Shown here one piece after another: positions 48,064-58,229 of a stretch of DNA of 64,000 nt. The notes beneath the pieces were generated by a model that was given only the letters and a program-made list of their open reading frames with translations, had not been told where the DNA came from and made no database searches. The position numbers and the translations under genes are program-made. The stretch is taken from contig JAIXTE010000129.1 in the NCBI GenBank assembly GCA_027484315.1, positions 62,001-126,000 on the forward strand, written 5' to 3'. Source of the stretch: Burkholderiales bacterium (GTDB lineage Bacteria; Pseudomonadota; Gammaproteobacteria; Burkholderiales; Burkholderiaceae_B). Each line of letters opens with the position of its first letter. The first letter of the stretch is position 1.

Positions 48064-48507
48064 TTACGCTGGCAGCAACTGCTGAAGTTTGTTCCTGATT
48101 GATTCAGGAATAGGCGTTGGCGAGTTGCTGGCCTTGTTCACAAAAACGTGAACAAAATAGCCTTCTGCACACAAATCACCTTGCGCATTGAACAAGCCCA
48201 GTTCATAACGTACGGAACTGTTGCCCAGCTTGCCCACGCGTAAGCCTGCGGTGACAGCTTCAGGATAAGCGAGTGGCTTGAGATATTTGCAATTGCTCTC
48301 CACGACAAAACCCACCACATCGCCCTTGTGAATGTCCAGGCCGCCTTCTTCGATCAGGAAGCGGTTCACTACGCTGTCAAAGTAGCTGTAATACACCACA
48401 TTGTTCACGTGGCCGTAAATGTCGTTGTCATGCCAGCGGGTTTGAACGGTCTGGTGAACAGGGTATTGGGGCAGGGTGCCGATCGGGTTAATTGTTGCGT
48501 TGCTCAT
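48064..48507 (-). CDS. Acyl-CoA thioesterase, YbgC/4HBT hotdog family
   Basis: The 147-residue hotdog-fold protein has the active-site segment RWHDNDIYGHVNNVVYYSYFD, with the catalytic aspartate in HDND. It should cleave acyl- or aromatic-CoA thioesters. It closes a minus-strand run that begins with fadH, with gaps of 13-66 bases between genes, which suggests an acyl-CoA operon. Substrate unknown. Confidence 0.9.
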   Translation of the reverse strand: MSNATINPIGTLPQYPVHQTVQTRWHDNDIYGHVNNVVYYSYFDSVVNRFLIEEGGLDIHKGDVVGFVVESNCKYLKPLAYPEAVTAGLRVGKLGNSSVRYELGLFNAQGDLCAEGYFVHVFVNKASNSPTPIPESIRNKLQQLLPA

Positions 48508-48568
48508 TGCGTTGCTCGCAGGCGAAAAGTGATTTCTTTAGCAGCTCATTGCTTAATTCAGTGCTTGT

Positions 48569-49741
48569 TCAGTAAGCCGCCTGGTAAATGGCCAGGGCAT
48601 CCGATTCGCTGACTTCGCGCGGGTTGTTGCTCAGCAAGCGTGTTTGCAGCATGGCGGCGCTGGCCATCACCGGCAAATCTTTTTCGGAAATACCGACATC
48701 CTGAAGGCCCATTGGCAAGCCGGTTGAAGGTGACAGGGTTGCGGTGTAGTCGATAAAGCCTTGAGCCAACTGCGCTGCGGTGTCGCCGGTTTGGCCCAAC
48801 TTCAGCACCTGTGCCAGTTCTGCATACTGTTGTTCGGCTGCGGGCAGGTTAAATTGCAGCACATGGGGCAATACCAGGGAATTGCTCAAACCGTGCGGCA
48901 CATGAAATATGCCGCCGATCGGGTAAGCCAGGGCATGCACTGCACCCACCGGTGCGTTTGCAAACGCCTGCCCAGCCATGCAGGAACCCAGCATCATCGC
49001 CTGGCGTGCTTCGCGATTCCCAGGTTCTTTGCACACAGTGTGCAGGTTGGCTGCTAACAGACGCAGTGCCTCGCAGGCCAGGAAATCCGCGTAAGGATTT
49101 TTCAATCTCTTGCTGGTGTAAGCCTCAATGGCGTGCACCATGGCATCAATGCCGGTGGCTGCTGTGACATGCTGGGGCAGGCTCAAGGTCCAGTCTGCGT
49201 CCAACACAGCAAGGTCGCCGTACAACACCGGTGACACCACACCCATTTTTGTATCCACGCCCGTGGTCACAATGGAAATTGGCGTTACTTCGCTGCCTGT
49301 GCCGGCAGTGGTGGGAACCAGCACCAGTGGCAGGCGGTCGCTGTGCACATTGCCCACGCCGTACATGGTGTTCAAGGCTTGCTTGCCACGGGCCAGAATG
49401 GCGATCAGCTTGGCCACGTCCAGCGTGGAACCTCCGCCTATGGCCACCACTACGTCGGCCTTGAATTCAATGGCCTGGGCGCTGACCCGGTGCACCAGTG
49501 CCTCAGGTGGGTCAGGTTCCACGTCGTTGCAGGTGTGCACCGCGTGGCCCGCTGCAGCAAGGTTGTCACAAATGGTTTTGAAGCTGGCAGTGCCCGCAAT
49601 GAAAGGGTCTACCAGCATGAAAACACGTGCGCTGGTCAAACCGTGTTGCCCAAGCAAGGGCAACAGCAAATCGGCCATGCGCAACGAGCTTCCCGATTCA
49701 CACACAATGCGGTTCACCGTGCGAAATTCAAATGGGGCCAT
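48569..49741 (-). CDS. Iron-containing alcohol dehydrogenase
   Basis: The 390-residue group III dehydrogenase has the NAD-binding GGGSTLDVAKLIA and an iron site (GIDAMVHAIEAY, then NAPVGAVHALAYPIGGIFHVPHG). It interconverts an alcohol and an aldehyde. The neighbouring fadH and thioesterases suggest an acyl or aromatic substrate. It starts at ATG 49741. Specific identity cannot be told. Confidence 0.92.
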   Translation of the reverse strand: MAPFEFRTVNRIVCESGSSLRMADLLLPLLGQHGLTSARVFMLVDPFIAGTASFKTICDNLAAAGHAVHTCNDVEPDPPEALVHRVSAQAIEFKADVVVAIGGGSTLDVAKLIAILARGKQALNTMYGVGNVHSDRLPLVLVPTTAGTGSEVTPISIVTTGVDTKMGVVSPVLYGDLAVLDADWTLSLPQHVTAATGIDAMVHAIEAYTSKRLKNPYADFLACEALRLLAANLHTVCKEPGNREARQAMMLGSCMAGQAFANAPVGAVHALAYPIGGIFHVPHGLSNSLVLPHVLQFNLPAAEQQYAELAQVLKLGQTGDTAAQLAQGFIDYTATLSPSTGLPMGLQDVGISEKDLPVMASAAMLQTRLLSNNPREVSESDALAIYQAAY

Positions 49742-49807
49742 GCGGGTGTCTCCTCGTAATGCGGTGTTCTGCGCTGTTCTGCGCAGTTTTTTTATTGAGT
49801 CGTCAGT

Positions 49808-50302
49808 TTAGCTTTTTCGCTTGGGTGTCCAGGCCCAAATGGCGCGAACAAAAATCGGTTCTTTGCTTTCGCCATCGGTAATAGTCACCGCCACGTCCAC
49901 TTCACCCCGTTCCTCGGTCTGCATCATTGTGATCTGTTCCTGCGTCAGCATGGCCTCGGCTTTCATGTCGCCAGTCGCGCGTTTGCGGTAGTCCACCTCC
50001 ATGCGCTTGATCACGGGAATGGCGTTGGCTGGTACGTTCAAGCCTACCAGTGCACCGGTGGCTGATTCCGCAATCATGATCATGGCGACAGCATGCACGG
50101 TGCCAATGTGGTTTTGCACATAAGGGCGGTTCTTGATCACCACGATGGAATGGTTGGGCTCAATCCATTCAAATTTCAATCCGCTGGTCTTGAAGTACTT
50201 CACTGCACGCCCAAAAAGCAATGTGAATGCGCGGGTTTTCAAGGGCGTGGGCAGCTTGTCAACCTGCGCATACACCTTCTGCAACATCGATTTTTCAGTC
50301 AT
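49808..50302 (-). CDS. DUF4442 hotdog-fold protein
   Basis: The 164-residue protein resembles DUF4442, a hotdog-like thioesterase-type family. A central HAVAMIMIAESATGALVGLNV stretch is visible in parts, as is the VDYRKRATGDMKAEA strand. No proven activity exists in the family as far as I know. It sits 13 bases after fadH and probably belongs to the same operon. Confidence 0.8.
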   Translation of the reverse strand: MTEKSMLQKVYAQVDKLPTPLKTRAFTLLFGRAVKYFKTSGLKFEWIEPNHSIVVIKNRPYVQNHIGTVHAVAMIMIAESATGALVGLNVPANAIPVIKRMEVDYRKRATGDMKAEAMLTQEQITMMQTEERGEVDVAVTITDGESKEPIFVRAIWAWTPKRKS

Positions 50303-50315
50303 TTTTCTTCAGCCT

Positions 50316-52364
<2,049 letters not shown>

Positions 52365-52402
52365 TTAAAAATCGGTCGTTTTTTGTAATGTATTGACTTA
52401 TG

Positions 52403-52416
52403 TTACTTAAAAGTAA
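52403..52416 (+). promoter_or_regulatory. Short inverted repeat upstream of fadH
   Basis: TTACTT and AAGTAA are six-base arms around AA. The repeat lies in the divergent fadH/permease intergenic region of 218 bases and could be an operator. No regulator gene is nearby. Confidence 0.3.
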
Positions 52417-52570
52417 TTCTTAGTGTTGGAGTCAGCGTTCAAAATAGCACGATCGGTCGGTTTTTTGCGTGTTTATTCGCGAAGAAAGTGCTGCACTGCG
52501 ACAAGCAGGGGAACCTGCAAGGCCGGGCCTTGTCCTAAACTGGTGTCTTATCCAGCAAGCGTCCATTTCC

Positions 52571-55069
52571 ATGCAGTCAATTCAGTACTGGGTGCGGCAG
52601 TCCCGCCGCGCATCGTTTCGCATTTTGTTCGTGGCCTTGGTCCTGGCTGTGGCGGCCATTTCCTCTGTGGGTGTTTTTTCCGCACGCATTGAAGCCGCCT
52701 TGGTGCGCGACGCCAGCCAGATGCTGGGGGGCGACCTGGTCATTGAATCCAAGCGCAATGTTGAAGCCGCACCCTGGTTGTCTGTACTGGACAAGCCCGA
52801 ATACGCGGGCCTGAAACAGGCACAAAGCGTGGTGTTTCCCAGCGTGGTGCCTTCAGAGCGGGTTGATCTGTTGGTCTCCCTGAAAGCGGTCAATGACACG
52901 TATCCCTTGCGCGGTCAAATGACAGTGCGCAGTGCCCAAGGGCAAGACGAAAAATTGGCATCCGGCCCGCCCCAAGGCGAGCTGTGGGTGGACCAGGGCG
53001 TACTGGGGTCACTCGACATTGAATTGGGCGACAACATCCAGGTGGGGGAAATTACCCGCCCTGTAACCCGTGTCATTCTGGTTGAGCCCGATCGTGGCGG
53101 CGGCTTTGTCAACTTTGCGCCCCGCGTCATGATGAACATGGCCGACCTGGACGAATCAAAACTGCTGGGCTTGGGTTCCCGCGCCACTTGGCGAATCTAT
53201 TTCACCGGCGACAAGCCTGCCGTGGATGGTCTGATCACCGAACTGACGCCCTTGTTGACGCCAGTCGAAGAAATTGAAACCCTTGAAAACGGTCGGCCCG
53301 AAGTCAGTGGCACGCTGGAACGCGCGAACGATTTTCTGGCCATGGCCGCTTTGATCGGCACCATGGTGGCTTGCGTGGGGATTGCGCTGGTGGCCCATTT
53401 GTTTGCCAAAGAGCAAGCCCGCGAGTTGGCCGTACTCAAAAGTCTGGGCTATACGCCCCGCCATTTACTGCGCATGTGGGCAGTGGGCATGGGCATGTTG
53501 ACCCTTGGCGCCGGTGTTTTGGGTGTAGCCTTGGGTTGGCTTGCGCACTGGGGTTTGCTTGCCCTGCTGGCCGAATTGGTCGGGGTTGATTTGCCACTGG
53601 CTGGTTTGCATTACCTGCCCATGGGCATGTTGTTGTCGGCTTTGTTGCTGCTTGGCTTTGCCGCAGTGCCCACTTGGTACGCACTGCGCGCACCTGCCGT
53701 AGCGGTAATCCGCCAGCAAACCCTGAAAAGCAATCGGGGCCAGTTGGTGCTGTCGGTTCTGTTTGGCGTGTTCACCGCCATTGCCGTGTGCTTGTTGATT
53801 GTCAAGAACATCACATTGGCCTTGCTGTTGTTTGCAGGCTTCGTGGGCACCTCACTGGTGTTTGCCTTGCTGTTCTGGGGCTTGCTGAAGTCGCTCGCTG
53901 CGCTGGGGCATGGCAGATCAAGGGGCAGCAACATCGCCGTGTTTCAAAGCATGTCCAGGCGTTCTGGCACCCTTGTGTTGCAAGGTGTCAGCCTTGCACT
54001 GGGTTTGGCAGCCCTGCTGATGCTGGCTGTTGTGCAGGGCGATCTGATTGATCGCTGGCAAGAAGCCGTGCCCGACAACGCACCCAACCGCTTTGTGTTC
54101 AATATTCAGCCCGACCAGGTTGATGGCGTTCAGCAAACCCTGAACACAGCCAGCCAAAACCCGGTCAACCTTTACCCCATGGTGCGGGGGCGTTTAAGCG
54201 CCATCAACGGCCAAACCATTACGGCCGATACCTTTCAGGATGAACGGGCACGTAACACGGTCGAACGGGAACTGAACCTGAGTTTCACTGACACCTTGCC
54301 CACGCACAACACGGTGACTGAAGGGGGTTGGTTTGACGCAGCAACCCCAAAAGCAGAGGTCTCGGTTGAAGACGGTGTGGCGAAACGCCTCGGTATTGGC
54401 CTGGGCGACCAACTCACCTTTGACATTGCTGGCACCCCCCTAACTGCTGAAATCACCAGCATCCGTGAATTGCGCTGGGATTCCATGGAAGTCAACTTCT
54501 TCATGATTTTCCCAACCCAGGTTTTGTCGAGCTATCCGCAAACCTGGATCACTTCAGTCAGCCTGCAAGGCGACAAGGCCACACCGGTATCGCGCGAACT
54601 GGTTCGCCAATATCCCAACCTAACGGTGCTGGACACGGAACTGGTCATCACCCAACTGCGAAAGATTCTGGGCCAGGTGGGGCAGGCGGTGCAATTTGTG
54701 TTCATGTTTACCGTGATGGCGGGTGGCTTGGTGGTGGTCGCCTGTGTCATGACAGGCGCGCGTGCACGCACCCGCGAAGCGGCCATTTATCGCGCCATGG
54801 GGGCGTCCACCTCACAACTGCTGCGTGCAGCCTGGCTAGAACTGTCCGTGCTGGGGGCACTGGCTGGTTTGGTGGCTGCCATTGCAGCACAGGGCTTGGG
54901 GTGGGGTGTGGCGCACTTCGTGTTTGAATTTGAGTACATGCTGTCGCCGCTGCACATTGTTGCGGGTGTATTGGCAGGTGCTGCGGTGTCGGTGTTGTTT
55001 GGTGCCTGGTCGGTTAACAGCGTGTGCCGCGCACCGGTTTTGCAAACCCTTCGGCAGGTGGGTGTTTAA
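52571..55069 (+). CDS. FtsX-family ABC permease (YbbP-like)
   Basis: The 832-residue membrane protein has a signal-anchor helix near the start, a long periplasmic domain and two FtsX permease modules with about ten helices in all. LFAKEQARELAVLKSLGYTPRHLL marks the permease core. The family (YbbP, LolCE-like) needs an ATPase partner; none is adjacent here. ATG 52571 is preferred over an upstream in-frame TTG/GTG start lacking membrane context. It diverges from fadH. Confidence 0.82.
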   Translation: MQSIQYWVRQSRRASFRILFVALVLAVAAISSVGVFSARIEAALVRDASQMLGGDLVIESKRNVEAAPWLSVLDKPEYAGLKQAQSVVFPSVVPSERVDLLVSLKAVNDTYPLRGQMTVRSAQGQDEKLASGPPQGELWVDQGVLGSLDIELGDNIQVGEITRPVTRVILVEPDRGGGFVNFAPRVMMNMADLDESKLLGLGSRATWRIYFTGDKPAVDGLITELTPLLTPVEEIETLENGRPEVSGTLERANDFLAMAALIGTMVACVGIALVAHLFAKEQARELAVLKSLGYTPRHLLRMWAVGMGMLTLGAGVLGVALGWLAHWGLLALLAELVGVDLPLAGLHYLPMGMLLSALLLLGFAAVPTWYALRAPAVAVIRQQTLKSNRGQLVLSVLFGVFTAIAVCLLIVKNITLALLLFAGFVGTSLVFALLFWGLLKSLAALGHGRSRGSNIAVFQSMSRRSGTLVLQGVSLALGLAALLMLAVVQGDLIDRWQEAVPDNAPNRFVFNIQPDQVDGVQQTLNTASQNPVNLYPMVRGRLSAINGQTITADTFQDERARNTVERELNLSFTDTLPTHNTVTEGGWFDAATPKAEVSVEDGVAKRLGIGLGDQLTFDIAGTPLTAEITSIRELRWDSMEVNFFMIFPTQVLSSYPQTWITSVSLQGDKATPVSRELVRQYPNLTVLDTELVITQLRKILGQVGQAVQFVFMFTVMAGGLVVVACVMTGARARTREAAIYRAMGASTSQLLRAAWLELSVLGALAGLVAAIAAQGLGWGVAHFVFEFEYMLSPLHIVAGVLAGAAVSVLFGAWSVNSVCRAPVLQTLRQVGV

Positions 55070-55094
55070 CTCCCGCTGCTGCACTGGATAGCAA

Positions 55095-55122
55095 TTGGCC
55101 CGGCCACTCTTGCAGCTACAAT
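55095..55122 (+). promoter_or_regulatory. Candidate promoter of the truncated-haemoglobin gene
   Basis: TTGGCC (55095-55100) and TACAAT (55117-55122) are spaced 16 bases apart and lie 41 bases before the haemoglobin ATG. The match is fair, not strong. Confidence 0.4.
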
Positions 55123-55163
55123 AAGGCTTGTCACTTTCCAGTGCCGCAAGGCTAGCGTTTCCA

Positions 55164-55643
55164 ATGTCCAATTCCACCAACGATGTACCTGGTGATCAAC
55201 CTGTCGCCCCAATTCTTTACTTCGGCAATACGCCCGATGCGCAGCAGTTGGGTGTTCGCCGGCTGGTTGATCTGTTTTATGATGAAATGGATCAAAATCC
55301 GTACTTCGAACGTATTCGAAAACTGCACCCAGGCGACCTTGATCATTCCCGCGACAAGTTTTACCTGTTCCTCTCGGGCTGGCTAGGCGGCCCAGATCTG
55401 TATTCACCACAATTTGGTCACCCCCGCCTGCGCATGCGGCACATGCCTTTTCCGATTTCCAGCGAAGACCGCGACCAGTGGCTGCTGTGCATGGTGAATG
55501 CCTTGCGTGCGATGGAGCTGCCCGAGAAAGTGATTCAAGGCCTGATGCTGTCCTTCTTTCGCACAGCTGACTTCATGCGCAACAGGCCCGACCCTGAAGG
55601 TAGCGCCAAATCTGTCAATCCCATTTCAATCAAGGGCGAATAA
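55164..55643 (+). CDS. Group II truncated haemoglobin
   Basis: This is a 159-residue haem protein. The proximal histidine is His93 in RMRHMPFPI, and Trp106 (DRDQWLLCM) is at the G8 position typical of group II (GlbO-like) globins. LVDLFYDEMDQNPYFERIR and FYLFLSGWLGGP complete the globin pattern. A role in oxygen or nitric-oxide handling is inferred from the family. ATG 55164 is preferred to an upstream start. rmuC follows after three bases. Confidence 0.92.
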   Translation: MSNSTNDVPGDQPVAPILYFGNTPDAQQLGVRRLVDLFYDEMDQNPYFERIRKLHPGDLDHSRDKFYLFLSGWLGGPDLYSPQFGHPRLRMRHMPFPISSEDRDQWLLCMVNALRAMELPEKVIQGLMLSFFRTADFMRNRPDPEGSAKSVNPISIKGE

Positions 55644-55646
55644 GTC

Positions 55647-57101
55647 ATGCAAGCGGGAATGGAAAACGGATTGATGTGGGCGATACCAGCCGTACTGGTC
55701 ATGCTGTTGGTTGCCCTCGGCATGATGTGGGCTATCCATAGAAAACTCGGCTATTCCAATTCGCAAGAGCAGTTGCAAGAACAGGCACGGTTTCAACAAC
55801 AGGTGTCGAACAGTCTTGAGCAACTGATTGCCGCGCAGATGCAGCAGCGTTTTGTGTCCGAAGAATTGGCCAAACAACTGCGCCTTGTTAACCAGGACAT
55901 TGAGACACGACAAAGCAAGCAGGCGGAAGCCATGCAGCAAACATTCGCACAGGCTCGCACCGAAAGCCAGCAAGCCGCGCACGGCTTGCAGCAAGTCATT
56001 GTGGGGCAGTTCACACAAGGCAATCAGTTGCAATCTGAAAAGCTCAACCAGTTTTCTGAAACCCTGCACCGCACCAATACACTGATTCAGGACCAACTGA
56101 CCCAAATTCGCCTGTCAGTTGAACAAAAGCTTAAGGACATTCAAGACGACAACGCCAGCAAACTGGAATTGATGCGAAAAACCGTGGATGAAAAACTTCA
56201 CGCCACGCTGGAAACCCGCCTGGGTGAATCGTTCAAGCAAGTCAGTGAACGCCTTGAGCAGGTTTACAAGGGGCTGGGGGAAATGCAAACCCTAGCCACA
56301 GGCGTGGGCGATTTGAAACGGGTGCTCACAAACGTAAAAACCCGGGGTACTTGGGGTGAAGTGCAGTTGCAGGCGCTGCTTGAGCAAATGCTGACACCCT
56401 CCCAGTTCGGCCGGAATATCAAGCCCGTTCCCGGCAGCAGCAACATTGTCGAATTTGCTGTTCGCCTGCCCGGCAAGGAAGAAGACCAGCCTGTGTGGTT
56501 GCCCATCGATTCCAAATTCCCCAAAGAACAATACGAACGCTTGCTTGAATGCTTCGACCGGGCCGATGCCGATGGCGTGGCTGCTGCATCCAAGGCGCTG
56601 GACATTGCCATTCGTGCTGAAGCCAAAACCATCGCTGAAAAGTACCTTGCACCGCCTTACACCACTGATTTTGGCATCCTGTTTTTGCCGACCGAAGGCC
56701 TGTACGCCGAGGTGGTCAAACGCCCTGGCCTTGTCGACGATTTGCAGCGCATACACCGTGTCACAGTGGCTGGCCCAATCACTCTGACCACGCTCCTTAA
56801 TGCCTTTCAACTGGGGTTTAAAACCTTGGCCCTGGAGAAGCGTTCCAGCGAGGTGTGGACCGTGCTGAGTGCCGTGAAAACCGAATTTGGCAAGTTTGGT
56901 GACATACTCGCCAAAACACGCGATACGCTAGAAAAAGCAGCGAAGAACATTGAGGGTGCCGAAGTGCGTTCACGGGCCATGCACCGCAAACTCAAGGGTG
57001 TTGACGAATTGCCTGAAAAAGACGCAATGAGCCTTCTCGGTTTGAATGACCCCAAGGCGGAGCCATTTGATGATGACGAACAGCAGCCCACAAATACCTG
57101 A
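55647..57101 (+). CDS. rmuC: DNA recombination protein RmuC
   Basis: RmuC limits inversions at short inverted repeats and is a predicted nuclease-like protein. The 484-residue product has an N-terminal transmembrane segment (about 8-28), a long coiled coil (30-190) and the RmuC domain (about 200-450). That domain shows TRGTWGEVQLQALLEQML, LPIDSKFPKEQYERLL and LPTEGLYAEVV. Normal length. Its end overlaps the asparaginase start by 32 bases. Confidence 0.94.
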   Translation: MQAGMENGLMWAIPAVLVMLLVALGMMWAIHRKLGYSNSQEQLQEQARFQQQVSNSLEQLIAAQMQQRFVSEELAKQLRLVNQDIETRQSKQAEAMQQTFAQARTESQQAAHGLQQVIVGQFTQGNQLQSEKLNQFSETLHRTNTLIQDQLTQIRLSVEQKLKDIQDDNASKLELMRKTVDEKLHATLETRLGESFKQVSERLEQVYKGLGEMQTLATGVGDLKRVLTNVKTRGTWGEVQLQALLEQMLTPSQFGRNIKPVPGSSNIVEFAVRLPGKEEDQPVWLPIDSKFPKEQYERLLECFDRADADGVAAASKALDIAIRAEAKTIAEKYLAPPYTTDFGILFLPTEGLYAEVVKRPGLVDDLQRIHRVTVAGPITLTTLLNAFQLGFKTLALEKRSSEVWTVLSAVKTEFGKFGDILAKTRDTLEKAAKNIEGAEVRSRAMHRKLKGVDELPEKDAMSLLGLNDPKAEPFDDDEQQPTNT

Positions 57102-58176
57102 CCCACTGCCTCGCCTTGCCTTTGTCTCCACAGGCGGAACCATCGCTGGTACAGTGGTGGAGGGGGCCGACCATTGGAAATACGAGTCTGCACAACGCAG
57201 CGGGCAAAGCCTGATCATGGGTGTTCCCGGCTTGCTTCGGCGGGCCCAATGGTTTTTTGAGCAACCGTACAGCATTGGCAGTCAGAATCTTGAATTAAGC
57301 CACATGCTGCAACTGCGGGCGCTTGTTTTACACCTTCTACACTCCCCGGATGTGGATGGCATATTGCTCACACACGGCACTGACACGATGGAGGACATGC
57401 TTTATTTCCTCCACCTCACATTGCCTGCAGGTAGCCTCACCAAACCCGTGCTGTTCACCGGGGCGATGTTGCCTTCGGACCATCCCCAGGCCGATGGGCC
57501 CGATAATCTGAATTCCTCCGTTGATCTTCTTTGCCACACCTTGAACAGTCACAAGTTTAACAATCACAAGGCAGAGATTCCGTTTGGCTTGGTGATGCAG
57601 GGTCTGTACACGCCCGCCGCAGCGGTCGAGAAAAGAACAACGTCCGGCATGGATGCTTTTGACGGTGCTTTTTCCGTCAAGGCTGACATCAATTGGCCTG
57701 TTTCTCTCGATCAACACGAACTGGTCGCAAGGCTTGGAAAGCAAGGTGAGTTTGCAAGTCTGTTCAATACGGACACCACCGCCTTGCCCCTGTTTGAAGC
57801 CCTGGAAGTGCCCGTGGTGTTCTGTGTTCCGGGCAATGGGCCTGTCAGGCAGTTGAATGATTTGCTGGGGCGAAAGCCTGCTTCCGTGGTAGTTGCAGCG
57901 CCAGGGCATGGAAACATTCCCGATGCCTGTCTTCCGGTATTGCGCAGGCTGATTGTCAATGGGGTGTCTGTGGTGCGAGCCAGCCGCGTTGCTGAAGGTG
58001 GTGTGGAGCAGGGTGGAGAATTTGATGCGTTGGATGAATTCCGTGCAGGCGCAACACATCAAGGTTTGCCAGGTGGAAAGCAGGCAGGTGTGTTTTCAGA
58101 GGCTGGTCACTTGAGCCTGAGCAAGTGTGTGATGCGCGAAAGGCTGCGGGTGTTAGCCCACAGCCTTTCCATGTAG
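57070..58176 (+). CDS. L-asparaginase
   Basis: The 368-residue enzyme hydrolyses asparagine to aspartate and ammonia. STGGTIAG near residue 20 contains the first catalytic Thr (about Thr21), and THGTDTMEDM holds the second. No signal peptide is visible, so it is probably cytoplasmic. ATG 57070 is seven bases after GGAG (57059-57062); ATG 57073 is next. It overlaps rmuC. A link to cyanophycin aspartate recycling is only a suggestion. Confidence 0.9.
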   Translation: MMTNSSPQIPDPLPRLAFVSTGGTIAGTVVEGADHWKYESAQRSGQSLIMGVPGLLRRAQWFFEQPYSIGSQNLELSHMLQLRALVLHLLHSPDVDGILLTHGTDTMEDMLYFLHLTLPAGSLTKPVLFTGAMLPSDHPQADGPDNLNSSVDLLCHTLNSHKFNNHKAEIPFGLVMQGLYTPAAAVEKRTTSGMDAFDGAFSVKADINWPVSLDQHELVARLGKQGEFASLFNTDTTALPLFEALEVPVVFCVPGNGPVRQLNDLLGRKPASVVVAAPGHGNIPDACLPVLRRLIVNGVSVVRASRVAEGGVEQGGEFDALDEFRAGATHQGLPGGKQAGVFSEAGHLSLSKCVMRERLRVLAHSLSM

Positions 58177-58178
58177 TG

Positions 58179-58204
58179 TCAGCGTGGTTTGATGTTCACG
58201 CTGA
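58179..58204 (+). terminator. Hairpin between asparaginase and tolC-like genes
   Basis: TCAGCGTG (58179-58186) and CACGCTGA (58197-58204) form an 8-bp stem with a ten-base loop. The tail is T-rich but interrupted. It lies between convergent genes and could terminate the plus-strand transcript. Confidence 0.45.
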
Positions 58205-58229
58205 TTTCTGCTGACTTTTCAAATCATAT

